This document shows positions 9,601 through 17,661 of a DNA stretch of 42,697 nucleotides, piece after piece. The stretch lies in NCBI GenBank assembly GCA_023150845.1, contig JAKLKD010000074.1:1-42697 (forward strand), given 5' to 3'. Each line of letters begins with the position of its first letter. Within the stretch, counting starts at the first letter, position 1. This stretch comes from Myxococcota bacterium (GTDB taxonomy: Bacteria; Myxococcota_A; UBA796; CAJQPC01). Below the pieces are notes generated by a model. It worked only from the letters and a program-made list of their open reading frames with translations. It made no database searches and had not been told where the DNA came from. A program made the position numbers and the translations under genes.

Positions 9601-9626
9601 GCCTCGGCCTGAGCTGGGGCCTCTGA
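6603..9626 (+). CDS. TonB-dependent outer-membrane receptor with two carboxypeptidase-regulatory-like domains
   Basis: 1007 residues with a signal peptide at 1-19 (ends GLAWA). Two beta-sandwich modules of the carboxypeptidase regulatory-like type follow, at about 20-95 and 118-195 (TGVILDAETGAPVPGARVYA, SDEAGRFTLSLPVGEH). The plug domain lies at about 220-330 (NDVLGAEEMARSG, YIYVRGLGERYSSTLLNGSS, PDMPGEFGGGVLSLRTR). The rest is a 22-strand-type barrel that includes the conserved LRVSYAKTVSRPDLREL and ends on a strand, ASLGLSWGL. I could not identify a TonB box. The N-terminal modules and size resemble Oar-type receptors; Myxococcus Oar is reported to serve protein secretion (PopC) with TonB-ExbBD. 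Export or import of an unknown substrate is therefore open. The start overlaps the TPR gene by 10 bases. Confidence 0.93.
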   Translation: MRLSPALFGLLGLPGLAWAEPSGRVVGWAFEEGGAPAEGLSLTLCGQVVVTDAQGAFAVPCAPGEVALTGPGWSALSVVAPGLDTEALLTVKGGVITSASVEAPPLAERVAEDAVFVNLTGVILDAETGAPVPGARVYARGQDAEGLSDEAGRFTLSLPVGEHQLSVVHARYSAESLAVTATPDTVATPLSLSLRPAGLSLADWVVSAPRVEGGTAALLDERREASTVNDVLGAEEMARSGASDAAAALQRVTGLTLVGGRYIYVRGLGERYSSTLLNGSSLPSPEPERRVVPLDLFPASMLEAVIVQKSYSPDMPGEFGGGVLSLRTRKAPSEPTLKIGLSGGFTQGVTGQTGLMAPGGARDWTGRDDGSRAMPLGIATADKALTTGNMFVEGYSDEELEAFGESLPNRFVMSPRTLPPDAGLSVSGGDSVTLGGLTLGGLAAVSYGQSWDLNRYERTWYSLGSDGLQVYERYDFEEVERNVRLGGVVTTSAQWGDEQEIVLTSALNRNTDQSERLQEGFDAEEGALARTYRSRWIERQLLYEQVTGHHPVGDGLLIDWRYGFAKATRVEPDRLEWSTLQETDGDWVMHPKQGRFLRYYGGMVDRSHDGAFDLTVPVELGERSLTLKGGLWMTHKSRASELRRLGYKIDNAQDIVGLSSDQWFTKEHINADQIRLEESSAESDDYTAQQRQEAVYLMATVPVGERLNVVGGARLERSTQEVQSYKLFSVDPTDASSTTTLRTTDLLPALNTAYDLGDTQKLRVSYAKTVSRPDLRELSEVRYYEVVANRAIQGNPELQRGLIHHVDARLERYPAPGESVSLALFYKRFLDPIESVVIPGSDQTRSFDNAPSATNLGVELEARRAIPWVPNLYAAGNVSFIRSRVDLTGLDGTQTSTTRPLQGQSPYVVNAQLSYEDAERGLNAALLYNVSGPRIDQVGVAGLPDAYELPVHRLDLVASAGLPRGFTAQVKLQNLLTPALRSRMGSEYTYLQPADQWSASLGLSWGL

Positions 9627-9640
9627 GGGCGCCCCCGCGC

Positions 9641-9667
9641 TTGAACGTGGCCGCGGTATCGAATAGT
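9641..9667 (+). promoter_or_regulatory. Candidate sigma-70-like promoter for the EF-G gene
   Basis: TTGAAC (9641-9646) and AATAGT (9662-9667) match four of six bases each to the -35 and -10 consensus, with a 15-base spacer, shorter than ideal. It lies in the 66-base gap after the receptor gene and 25 bases before the EF-G start. It would let EF-G be transcribed apart from the TonB unit. Weak evidence only. Confidence 0.25.
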
Positions 9668-9692
9668 GGGCAGCCCTGCCTTCGAGGAAGCC

Positions 9693-11738
9693 ATGGCCAA
9701 AGCCCCCGACCTCTCCAACGTCCGCAACATCGGCATCGCCGCCCACATCGACGCCGGCAAGACCACGCTCACCGAGCGGCTCTTGTTCTTCACCGGGGCG
9801 AGCCACCGCATCGGCGAGGTTCACAACGGCGAAGCGCACATGGACTACATGGCGGAGGAGCAGGCCCACGGCATCACGATCACCGCCGCGGTGACGAAGT
9901 GCCCCTGGAAGGGCCACCTCATTCAGGTCATCGACACCCCTGGGCACGTCGACTTCACCATCGAGGTCGAGCGCTCCATGCGTGTGCTCGACGGCGCTGT
10001 GGTCGTGCTCGACGGCGTGCGTGGGGTCGAGCCCCAGACCGAGACGGTGTGGCGCCAGCGCTCCAAGTTCGGCGTCCCGGCGATGTTTTTCATCAACAAG
10101 ATGGACCGCCCCGGCGCCGACTTCGGCCGGGCGATGGACACCATCCGCCAGCGCCTCAAGGCCGAGCCCGTGCCCGTCGTGGTGCCGCTCCCCAGCGAAG
10201 GCGCGGTGATTCACCTCATCGAGAAGACGCGCATCCGCTTCTTGGGCGAGAGCGGCGAGCAGGTCGTCTCCGAGCCCTGCGACGAGGACACCTGGGCGTC
10301 CTTGGCCGAGCACCGCGAGGGCCTCTTGCTCGCCTGCGCTGAGGTGGACCCCAAGATCGAGGAGCAGGTGATGATGGAGGAGGAGCCCAGCGCCGAGGCG
10401 TTATGGGCCGCGCTCCGCAAAGCCACTCTGCTCGGCAAGGCCAACCCCTGCTTCGGCGGCACCGCGCTCAAGAACCTCGGCGTGCAGCCGCTCCTCGACG
10501 GCGTCGTCGCGCTCCTGCCCGCGCCGCTGGACCGCCCGGCCTCCATCGGCACCACCGCCAAGGGTGAGGAGCTCGTCGAGATGGACCCGGCCGGCCCCTT
10601 CGCCGCCGTGGCCTTTAAGGTGCAGCTCTGGGAGGGCCGCCGCCACGTCTTCGCCCGGGTGTACCGCGGCCACCTCTCGCCGGGCGACGAGGTGCTCATC
10701 GCCGGGAGCGAGCCCCTCAAGAAGGAGCGTGTGGCGCGCATCTTTGATGTAGACGCCGCGAAGAAGACCCGCATCGAGGACGCCTGGGCCGGGGAGATCA
10801 TCCTCATGGCCGGGCTGCGCCACGTCACGACCGGCGACACCATCTGCGCTCCCGCGCACCCCGTGATGCTCACCCGCATCGAGGCCCGCGACCCCGTGCT
10901 CGGCCTGGCGATCGAGCCCATGGCCTCCAAAGACGAAGAGAAGCTCCTCGACGCCTTGGGCAAGATCCAGGAGGAGGACCCGACCCTCAAGCTCCAGGAG
11001 GACAAAGAGACCGGCCAGCGGGTGCTGCGCGGCATGGGCGAGCTGCACCTGCAGATCACCTTTGAGCGCCTCAAGCGGGAGTTTGGCCTGGAGGTGCGTG
11101 TGGGCCGCCCCGACGTCGTCGTGCGCGAGACCATCGCCGGTCCGGGCAGCGCCGAGGCCCTGTTCCACCGCGTCATCGAGGCCGACACCAAGACCATCGA
11201 GCTCAAGGCCGCGGCGAAGGCCTCCGTGCGCCCCCTCAACCGCGGCGACGGCATCAAGTTTGTCGGCAAGCCCAGCTTCAAGCCCGACGGTGTCCCGGTG
11301 ACCCCAGCCGTCGCCGACGCGGCGATGCTCGGCGCCAAAGACGCCACCATCGCGGGCGTGGTGGACGGCAGCCCTCTGCAGGACGTGGAGGTCACCCTCT
11401 ACGAGGTCGAGCTCTTCGGCCCGGCCTCGTCCCCCCAGGCCGTGCGTGTCGCCGCCGCCGAGGCCGTGCGCAAGAGCCTCCAGGCCGCGGGCGGCCTCGT
11501 CCTGCGCCCCATCATGGCCGTGGAGGTCGTCACCCCCGACGACACCCTCGGCGCCGTGCTCGGCGACCTCCAGTCCCGCCACGCCCTGATCCACGGCACC
11601 ACGAGCATGGGCGACGTGTCGTCTGTGCAGTGTGACTGCGCGCTGGACCGGCTCTTGGGCTACACCACCGTGCTGCGCAGCATGACCAAGGGTCGTGGGC
11701 AGTTCACGATGGAGTTTGCGCGGTATGACGTCGCTTAG
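9693..11738 (+). CDS. fusA: Elongation factor G paralogue (translocation GTPase)
   Basis: 681 residues from the ATG at 9693, which has GAGGA 5 bases upstream; a GTG at 9666 would add nine unlikely residues. It catalyses GTP-driven ribosomal translocation. G1 is AAHIDAGKTT (K23), G3 is DTPGHVDF, and G4 is NKMD. Domains II to V follow, with GMGELHLQITFERLKREFG and the C-terminal LRSMTKGRGQFTMEFARYDV. The switch I stretch reads EEQAHGITI; the near-invariant Arg of the usual ERGITI is His here. It has no rpsL, rpsG or tuf neighbours, so it is probably an extra EF-G (fusA2-type) rather than the str-operon copy. It converges with the gene at 11746, with 7 bases between. Confidence 0.9.
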   Translation: MAKAPDLSNVRNIGIAAHIDAGKTTLTERLLFFTGASHRIGEVHNGEAHMDYMAEEQAHGITITAAVTKCPWKGHLIQVIDTPGHVDFTIEVERSMRVLDGAVVVLDGVRGVEPQTETVWRQRSKFGVPAMFFINKMDRPGADFGRAMDTIRQRLKAEPVPVVVPLPSEGAVIHLIEKTRIRFLGESGEQVVSEPCDEDTWASLAEHREGLLLACAEVDPKIEEQVMMEEEPSAEALWAALRKATLLGKANPCFGGTALKNLGVQPLLDGVVALLPAPLDRPASIGTTAKGEELVEMDPAGPFAAVAFKVQLWEGRRHVFARVYRGHLSPGDEVLIAGSEPLKKERVARIFDVDAAKKTRIEDAWAGEIILMAGLRHVTTGDTICAPAHPVMLTRIEARDPVLGLAIEPMASKDEEKLLDALGKIQEEDPTLKLQEDKETGQRVLRGMGELHLQITFERLKREFGLEVRVGRPDVVVRETIAGPGSAEALFHRVIEADTKTIELKAAAKASVRPLNRGDGIKFVGKPSFKPDGVPVTPAVADAAMLGAKDATIAGVVDGSPLQDVEVTLYEVELFGPASSPQAVRVAAAEAVRKSLQAAGGLVLRPIMAVEVVTPDDTLGAVLGDLQSRHALIHGTTSMGDVSSVQCDCALDRLLGYTTVLRSMTKGRGQFTMEFARYDVA

Positions 11739-11745
11739 GCCGCGC

Positions 11746-13989
11746 CTACCGCAACCCCCGCCGCCGCCGTAGCCACCAGCTCAGGCTCGTGAACACGCCG
11801 ATGAGCGTGGGCCACAGCGGGGCGGCCCAGAGCGGGGTCTCCCGGGCCTCACGGACGAGGCGGCCGGCCTCGGCGTCGAGCTGGGGAGGGCCGTAGTCGC
11901 CGGGGGTGTAGTGGGTGCCGCCGACGGACTGGGCGAGGCGGGCCAAGAAGGCCGCGTCGGGGCTGAGCTCGTCGAGCTCGGGGTCGCGGTCGGTCACGGC
12001 GTAGACGGTCTCGCCTTCACCCAAGGCCCCGCCCGCGGCGCTCGCGGCCTTCACCTTCACCCGCCAGGGGCCACGGCGCTCGGCGGGCAGGCGGACGAGC
12101 GCCTCGCCGGTCTTGTCGGTGACGGCCTCAAAGGTCACGACCTCACCGCCGGACTGGGCGCTGCCCTCGATCACCGCGCCCTCGACGCCGCCGAAGCCGA
12201 CGTCGCGCACCCGCACGGAGAGCGGCACCTCCTCGCCCAGCAAGAAGTTCTCCCGGGCCGCGGCGACCTGCACACGGTCACCCTCGGGGTCCTTCACCAG
12301 CCAGCGCATCGTGTTCTTCCAGAAGCGCAGGTAGGCCTGGTTTCCTTGGCCCAAGGCGGCCTCGGCCATGATCCAGCGCCAGGTGGAGTCGCCCAGAAGC
12401 GCCATGGTGCGGCCGCGGCCCACCTCACGCACGGCGAGCACGGGCATAGGCTCGCCCTTCTGTGTGCGGAGGGTCGGGTGGCTCAGGAGCACCGCGCTGC
12501 CCGGCGCGGCGCCAGCGCTGAGGTTGAGGCCGTCTAAGGCCGAGAGCCGACCCCAGAGGGCCTCGTTCTCCGTGGCGTCCCCCAAGAGGCGCGTCACGGG
12601 GTGGACCCGCCCGGCGTTGGTGAGGCGAGGCTGGAAGGCCGCGGCGTCTGTGCGAGGTGAGCCCGCGCCCAGCTCGACGGGCAAGATGCCGCTGATGGGG
12701 GTGCCCTGGTAGTCGCCCTCGTCAAACGAGCGGTCGCCGCCGATCATCACAAACGCCCCGCCCTCCTTCACGAAGGTCGCGACGTTGCCGAGAAGCTCCC
12801 CGGCGAGCTCCTGAAAGTAGGGCCGGTAGTCGAAGTTCTGGAAGATGACGAGGTCAAAGCTCGCGAGATCCTCGGCGAAGAGCTGCTCGTAGGGGAACTT
12901 GATGAGGGAGAGCTCCTTCTCGTCGTAGCTCGACCGTGTGTCTTCGTGGGTGCGGAGGATGAAGAAGCTCACGAGGTCAACGGCGGGGTCTTGCTTGAGG
13001 AACAGCCGCAGAAACTTCTGGTCGAAGCTCGGCGATCCGCAGACCTGGAGCACCCGCAGGCGGTCGCGCACCACCCGCACCGCCACGGGCATCGTGTTGT
13101 TTCCCGGCACCGCGTCGCCCTCCCACACCGGGACGGAGACCTCGTACACAAAACGCCCGGACTTGTTGGGCTTCACCGAGAAGTTCACCTTGCCCGACCC
13201 GTCCGAGCCCAAGGCCACGTCGCGCTGGGCGAGCAGGCGGCCGTCTTGGGTGAGGCTCACCGGCACGTTTCGGCCCTCAAAGCCGGGCGCCGCCAAGGTG
13301 ACGTCGAGGGTGAAGGGGCTGTGCATGAAGCCGAAGCCGCCCGCGCTCACGGAGACGACGCTCACGTCGTCGAGGTCGCCAGGCACCCCGGCTTGATACA
13401 CGGTCAGGGGGCCGGGCAGGCGCGGCGGCTCGGGGCTGTCCTCGTTCGTGTAGCGGGCGCGCATCCCGCCACGGTCAAGGCCGTCGGTGAGCACGATCAC
13501 CCCGGCGAGGCGCTCCCCGGCGTACCGCTCGCTCACCCCCCGGAGCGCCTGGGCGAGATCGGTGCTGCCCTGCTCAAAGCTGGGCTCCCCGCCCGCCGTC
13601 AGCTCGCGGCCAAAACGGAAGACCTCCAGGCGATCTGAAGGCACGAGGCCCCGCACCTCGGCCAAGGCGCGCTCCCCCCGAGGCTTCCCCGCCTCCAGCA
13701 CCCCCATGGAGCGGCTGTCGTCGATGAGCAGCACGGTGCGCGGAGGCTCGCGGTGCCCCGCCTGCTCCACCCACACCGGGCCCGAGGCGGCGAAACAAGC
13801 CACGGCCAAGGCCACGGCGAGGCAGAGGAGCTCCACCCCGACGGGCGGGGAACGGCGGGCGTCACGCCAGGTCACAACGAAGATGACGATCGCCGCCGCG
13901 ACGGCGAGGCCCAAGAGCCCGCCGGGCGTCGTGAAGGTCAAGGCCGCGTCGGGGCCGACCTCACCGCCGAGCCACCACCAGAGGCTCAC
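11746..13989 (-). CDS. Membrane VWA / glutamine-amidotransferase-like protein, last gene of the MoxR cluster
   Basis: 747 residues. The GTG start overlaps the upstream stop by 4 bases (GTGA). Two N-terminal helices (about 25-41 and 53-69) precede a von Willebrand A-type domain with an intact MIDAS, DDSRS (D90, S92, S94). A region around 330-520 looks like the class I glutamine-amidotransferase-like fold seen in such proteins (LRVLQVCGSPSFDQKFLR, FVKEGGAFVMIGGDRSF), without a clear catalytic Cys nucleophile. A C-terminal helix (PLWPTLIGVFTSLSWWL) and a basic tail end it. Most of the protein should be periplasmic. The family occurs in MoxR/DUF58/BatA clusters; the biochemical role is unknown. 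It ends convergently with EF-G. Confidence 0.82.
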   Translation of the reverse strand: MSLWWWLGGEVGPDAALTFTTPGGLLGLAVAAAIVIFVVTWRDARRSPPVGVELLCLAVALAVACFAASGPVWVEQAGHREPPRTVLLIDDSRSMGVLEAGKPRGERALAEVRGLVPSDRLEVFRFGRELTAGGEPSFEQGSTDLAQALRGVSERYAGERLAGVIVLTDGLDRGGMRARYTNEDSPEPPRLPGPLTVYQAGVPGDLDDVSVVSVSAGGFGFMHSPFTLDVTLAAPGFEGRNVPVSLTQDGRLLAQRDVALGSDGSGKVNFSVKPNKSGRFVYEVSVPVWEGDAVPGNNTMPVAVRVVRDRLRVLQVCGSPSFDQKFLRLFLKQDPAVDLVSFFILRTHEDTRSSYDEKELSLIKFPYEQLFAEDLASFDLVIFQNFDYRPYFQELAGELLGNVATFVKEGGAFVMIGGDRSFDEGDYQGTPISGILPVELGAGSPRTDAAAFQPRLTNAGRVHPVTRLLGDATENEALWGRLSALDGLNLSAGAAPGSAVLLSHPTLRTQKGEPMPVLAVREVGRGRTMALLGDSTWRWIMAEAALGQGNQAYLRFWKNTMRWLVKDPEGDRVQVAAARENFLLGEEVPLSVRVRDVGFGGVEGAVIEGSAQSGGEVVTFEAVTDKTGEALVRLPAERRGPWRVKVKAASAAGGALGEGETVYAVTDRDPELDELSPDAAFLARLAQSVGGTHYTPGDYGPPQLDAEAGRLVREARETPLWAAPLWPTLIGVFTSLSWWLRRRRGLR

Positions 13990-14750
13990 AGCCGACCCTC
14001 CTTCATGAGCTCAGCGACGTGGGCCTGGTCTTGTTTGTAGTTGGAGGTGAGCGCGTACATCACGAGGTTCACCGCGAGCTTCACGGCCTCGCGGCGCTGG
14101 CTCTCGCCCCCCGGCGTGCAGGGGTAGGTGCCGCGGCCGTCCGCGCCCCGGGAGAGCGCGCCGGAGAGGTCGTTTCGGAAGTACACGAGCGGCGTGATCT
14201 CGCCTAAGCTCACCGCCTCGACGTGGTCAAAGAGCGCCACGCGGCCGACCGGGCGGTTGATGAGGAAGAAGCTGCGGAAGATCGCGTGGTCTGAGGGCAG
14301 CGGGAAGAGTGAACGTGTGGGGAACAGCCGCCCGATGAGCTTCCGCACGCTGTCGTCAAACGCCGAACGTTTGAGCCCCGTGGCGTCGTCGATGAGCAGA
14401 AACCCGCCGTAGGTGAGGTAACGGCGGAGCTGCTCGATGGCGGCGTCGCTGAGAGGCTCCAAGGCCGCGTCGCCGACGAGCGCCGCGAAGGGGTGCTCAA
14501 AGAGCGCCGGGTCCTCGGGGGCGATGCGCGGCACGCGGCTCACCGTCTCAATCGACGTGGTCTGGTCGATCTCAAACAGCAGGCGGCTCCAGGCCTCGGG
14601 CCGTGAGATCGAGCCCCCGGGCATGTTGATCTCAACACAGTCCACCTTAGACGCCTCACCAAACGCGAGGCTGTCCCGGGCGCCCAGACAGGCGGTGGCG
14701 GCGGCGGCGGCGCCGAGGCGGAGCGCGGCGCGACGGCTGAGCGGGCTCAT
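13986..14750 (-). CDS. Tat-exported DUF4159-like protein
   Basis: 254 residues; the ATGA overlap with the upstream gene fixes the start. The N-terminus MSPLSRRAALRLGAAAAATACLGA carries a twin-arginine signal (SRRAALRLG), so it is likely exported folded; the Cys21 may be a lipobox (TACL), making it a possible lipoprotein. The body resembles DUF4159 proteins, which also adopt an amidotransferase-like fold: PEDPALFEHPFAALVGDAAL, LRRYLTYGGFLLIDDATGL, and a terminal HVAELMKEGRL. Close neighbours in MoxR clusters of several phyla carry this domain. No catalytic residue can be named. The function is probably structural or regulatory, together with the two flanking VWA proteins. Confidence 0.78.
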   Translation of the reverse strand: MSPLSRRAALRLGAAAAATACLGARDSLAFGEASKVDCVEINMPGGSISRPEAWSRLLFEIDQTTSIETVSRVPRIAPEDPALFEHPFAALVGDAALEPLSDAAIEQLRRYLTYGGFLLIDDATGLKRSAFDDSVRKLIGRLFPTRSLFPLPSDHAIFRSFFLINRPVGRVALFDHVEAVSLGEITPLVYFRNDLSGALSRGADGRGTYPCTPGGESQRREAVKLAVNLVMYALTSNYKQDQAHVAELMKEGRL

Positions 14751-16810
14751 GAGGACTCCCGGCGGGCGACGAGGGCTTGGGCGAGCAAGCAGGTGATGGC
14801 GAGGCCCAGGGCCCAGGGGCCGAGGCGCACGTGGCGCTCGGTGAGGGCGGGGTCGATGGCGGCGGTGGCGGCGGTGAGCGGCTGGGGGGCGCGCACGTCG
14901 GACTCCTCCGCCGGGGTGTTCACGGCGATGAGCGCGACGGGGGGCTCGTCGCCGACCTGCACGGTGTAGGCGCCGGGCAGGCGGGGCAAGAAGCTCAGCT
15001 CGGTCTGCTCCCCCTGGGCGGTCTCCATCGGCACGTCGGCGCCGTCCGGGCCGGTGAGGCGCAGGGTGAGCCCGCCGAAGGGCAGGCGGAGGCTCGTCAC
15101 CTCACCGACGACCCCTTCAGCCCGGGCCGCGCCCCCGGCGGACTCGCCGCCGAGATAGGCCACGAGGCGCTGGGTGAAGGGCAAAAACACGGCCTGGAGC
15201 GGGGCGCTGCCCCAGCCGAGGTCAAAGGACGAGGTCCAGAGGAGCACCCGGCCTCGGCCGATGCGCCGCTCGACGAGCGCCGGGGCGCCGCCCTCAAAAC
15301 GCATGAGCACCCGCACGCCGTCTTGGCTCGTCTCGGTCCAGCCCGTCTCGGTGAACGCGCCGAGGCCCATCACCCGCCGTGTGGTCACCCGGCGGAAGGC
15401 CTGGCGCCCCTCCTCGGCGAAGGCCTCAAAGAGCTCCAGGCTCGGGTCGGGGAGCTCCAGGGGCACGCCGCCGGAAGCCGTGAGGTCGATGAGGTCCCGG
15501 GGGCGCTCCAGCGGCGCGGGCATGAGCGCCCGGAGGGGCTCGTTGTAGCGCTCGGCGGTGAGGTTGTCCCCGGCGCTGAAGATGACCCCGCCGCCGCCGC
15601 GCACGAAGTCGAGGAGCTTGCCCGCCCAGGGGGAGGGGTCGGCGACGTTGGCCAAGAACACGACCTGGTGCTCTTCAGCGCTCAAGGCCGCGAGGCCCGA
15701 GGGCGCGACGACCTGGGGCAGCACCCCGCCCCGGGCGCCGCCCCAAGGCGCCAAGGCCCGCTCCAAGAAGTAGACCTCGGAGCGCACGGGGGTGGCGCCG
15801 GGATCGCCGTCCACGACCATCACCCGAGACGCGCCGACCCGGGGCAGGTGGAAGTAGCGGGTGTTGTCGGCCTCCAGATCCGTGTCCATCACCCGGGCCC
15901 AGGCGACGCCGCCGGGCACGGTCGGGGGCACGGTGACGCGCTCCTCGGCCTCTCCCCCGGCGGGCAGCTCGACGAAGGCCGTGATCTCCGAGCCGTCGGG
16001 CAGGCCGACGGTGACCGGCGCCTCGACATCCACGCTGCCGTAGTTGGCCACGCGCAGAGTGACGCTGCCGCCCTCTAGGCCGTCGCCGTAGCGGGCGTCG
16101 AGCACGGTGAGGTTCGCCGGGGGGTCGTTGCGGGTGGGCCGGGGCAAGACCACCCCGCCGCGCTCGACCAGCCGCGCGAGCTCTCCTTGGGCCTCAGAGA
16201 TCGTCGTCGGTCCCGCCTCGTCGGTGTAGACCAAGACCTCGCCGCGCTCTCCGGCCAAGAGCGCCCTCGCCTCGCGGAGCCCACCCTCCAGGTCCGTTCG
16301 TCCGTAGCTCGGCTGAAGGTTGACGAGCGCGTCACGAATAAGCCCAAGCTCGGCGGTCAAGGTCGGGGTGAGCTGCCGGGCCTCACCGCCGATGAGCACG
16401 AGGCCGCAGAGCGTGCCCGGCGGGAGCTGCTCCAAGGCGGCGAGGGCCTCGTCCCGGGCCCGGGTGAGCAAGGTGCCCCCGGCGTCGCGCTGGCTCATCG
16501 AGAGGCTGTCGTCGACGATGAGCACCACGCGGCCGAAGGCGCCGATCGCCGCGGGGTCTCCTGGCCAAGAGAGCTGGGGCTGGGCGGCGGCGAGCACGGC
16601 GAACAACAGGGCCAAGACCCGCAGCGCCAAGAGCGCCCGATCCTTGAGGCGGCGGCGCTTCTCCAGGCGCTTCACCATCCTGCGCAAGAGCATCATCGCG
16701 CCGAAGGGCACCCGCTCCGAGGGGCGCTGCTGGGCGAGGTGCGCGAGGATCGGTCCCAAGGCCAAGGCGCCTAAGGCCAAGGCCAAGGGGGCGAGCAGGC
16801 CGAGGTTCAT
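14747..16810 (-). CDS. BatA/VWA-domain membrane protein
   Basis: 687 residues. The N-terminal BatA (aerotolerance-type) region, with helices at about 4-22 and 58-76, contains the typical PLALALGALALGPILAHL and the cytosolic basic loop RMVKRLEKRRRLKDR. A VWA domain follows with intact MIDAS DDSLS (D100, S102, S104). Around 325-440 is a second alpha/beta segment (VMVVDGDPGATPVRSEVYFL, FVRGGGGVIFSAGDNL), and a C-terminal helix lies near 665-682. It is predicted to be an inner-membrane protein with a large periplasmic part. It overlaps both neighbours by 4 bases. Bat proteins are linked to MoxR ATPases, which are thought to remodel or insert metal into VWA partners. Confidence 0.85.
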   Translation of the reverse strand: MNLGLLAPLALALGALALGPILAHLAQQRPSERVPFGAMMLLRRMVKRLEKRRRLKDRALLALRVLALLFAVLAAAQPQLSWPGDPAAIGAFGRVVLIVDDSLSMSQRDAGGTLLTRARDEALAALEQLPPGTLCGLVLIGGEARQLTPTLTAELGLIRDALVNLQPSYGRTDLEGGLREARALLAGERGEVLVYTDEAGPTTISEAQGELARLVERGGVVLPRPTRNDPPANLTVLDARYGDGLEGGSVTLRVANYGSVDVEAPVTVGLPDGSEITAFVELPAGGEAEERVTVPPTVPGGVAWARVMDTDLEADNTRYFHLPRVGASRVMVVDGDPGATPVRSEVYFLERALAPWGGARGGVLPQVVAPSGLAALSAEEHQVVFLANVADPSPWAGKLLDFVRGGGGVIFSAGDNLTAERYNEPLRALMPAPLERPRDLIDLTASGGVPLELPDPSLELFEAFAEEGRQAFRRVTTRRVMGLGAFTETGWTETSQDGVRVLMRFEGGAPALVERRIGRGRVLLWTSSFDLGWGSAPLQAVFLPFTQRLVAYLGGESAGGAARAEGVVGEVTSLRLPFGGLTLRLTGPDGADVPMETAQGEQTELSFLPRLPGAYTVQVGDEPPVALIAVNTPAEESDVRAPQPLTAATAAIDPALTERHVRLGPWALGLAITCLLAQALVARRESS

Positions 16811-17661
16811 ACCGCCCCGAGGTCGCGGTCGGGCATGGCGCGCCGCCCGGTGATCATCGGCGCCAAGGCCGCGTGCAGGGGGAGGTCCGTCCAGGCGGGG
16901 TAATAACGGCCGCGGTGCTCGGCGAGGCCGCCGCGCAGCTCCTCCAGCCAGGCGTTGAGCACCCCACGCAGCTCCGGCGCGGCGCCGATGGGGTCGATGG
17001 GCAGGGCCTCGCCGCCCTCGGGGGAGAAGTAGAGCGCCGGGCGCTCAAAGTCTAAGGTGAGCTCGCGGCGGTCCATCACATGAAAGACCGCGAGGTCCGG
17101 GCGCCGCCGGGAGAGCGCGGAGAGCGACGGCATCCAGCCCTCGGGCTCCTCCATCAGATCGGAGATCAGCGCCACGAGCCCCCGACGCATCCGGGCGAGC
17201 TGGGCGCCGCCCCCGCGGGCGGGCAGGTAGGCCCCGGCGCCCGGCCCCGACCCACCGAGCACGAGCAGGCCCACGGGCTCCTGCTGCTTGATGAGGTAGT
17301 AGGCCAAGGTCGCCGTCAACACCAAGGAGTATCCGAACTTGGTGCCCTCAAGCTCAGGCAAGGTGTAGGGCGAGCCTTGCCCCGTCGAGAGGTCCCCGGA
17401 GGCGTCCAAGACGAGCACACACTGCAGCTCCGTCTCGACCTCGTAGCGCCGGACCACGAGGCGATCCGAGCGGGCCAGCACCTTCCAGTCGAGGTCGCGC
17501 AGGCTGTCGCCGGGGCTGTAGTCCTTGTAGTCGGCGAACTCGACGTTCGCGCCGACGCGGCGGCTCTTGTGGCCGCCGTGCAGGAGCCCCTCCACCGTCT
17601 GCACCGCGAGGAGGTGCAGGCGGCGAACCCGGGCGAGGACGTTGGGATCCCAGAGGATCAC
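16807..17661 (-). CDS. DUF58 (VWA-like) protein
   Basis: 284 residues with a GTG start in a GTGA overlap with moxR. The DUF58 signature is clear: [19 protein letters not shown] followed by [18 protein letters not shown] (about 35-71). After it comes the VWA-like strand [11 protein letters not shown], where the MIDAS should read DxSxS; here it is D86-A-S88-G-D90, so the second Ser is replaced by Asp. It has no membrane segment and is probably cytosolic. DUF58 proteins are encoded next to MoxR ATPases and are considered their VWA partners or adaptors. Confidence 0.88.
   Translation of the reverse strand: MILWDPNVLARVRRLHLLAVQTVEGLLHGGHKSRRVGANVEFADYKDYSPGDSLRDLDWKVLARSDRLVVRRYEVETELQCVLVLDASGDLSTGQGSPYTLPELEGTKFGYSLVLTATLAYYLIKQQEPVGLLVLGGSGPGAGAYLPARGGGAQLARMRRGLVALISDLMEEPEGWMPSLSALSRRRPDLAVFHVMDRRELTLDFERPALYFSPEGGEALPIDPIGAAPELRGVLNAWLEELRGGLAEHRGRYYPAWTDLPLHAALAPMITGRRAMPDRDLGAV

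Noticed and set aside
9666-9692. GTG at 9666 as EF-G start
   Set aside because: It lacks a ribosome site, whereas the ATG at 9693 has GAGGA at a proper distance and matches the usual N-terminus.
8391-10313. 640-codon open frame on the minus strand
   Set aside because: It runs antisense through the receptor and EF-G genes, both strongly supported, and its composition is that of a shadow frame.
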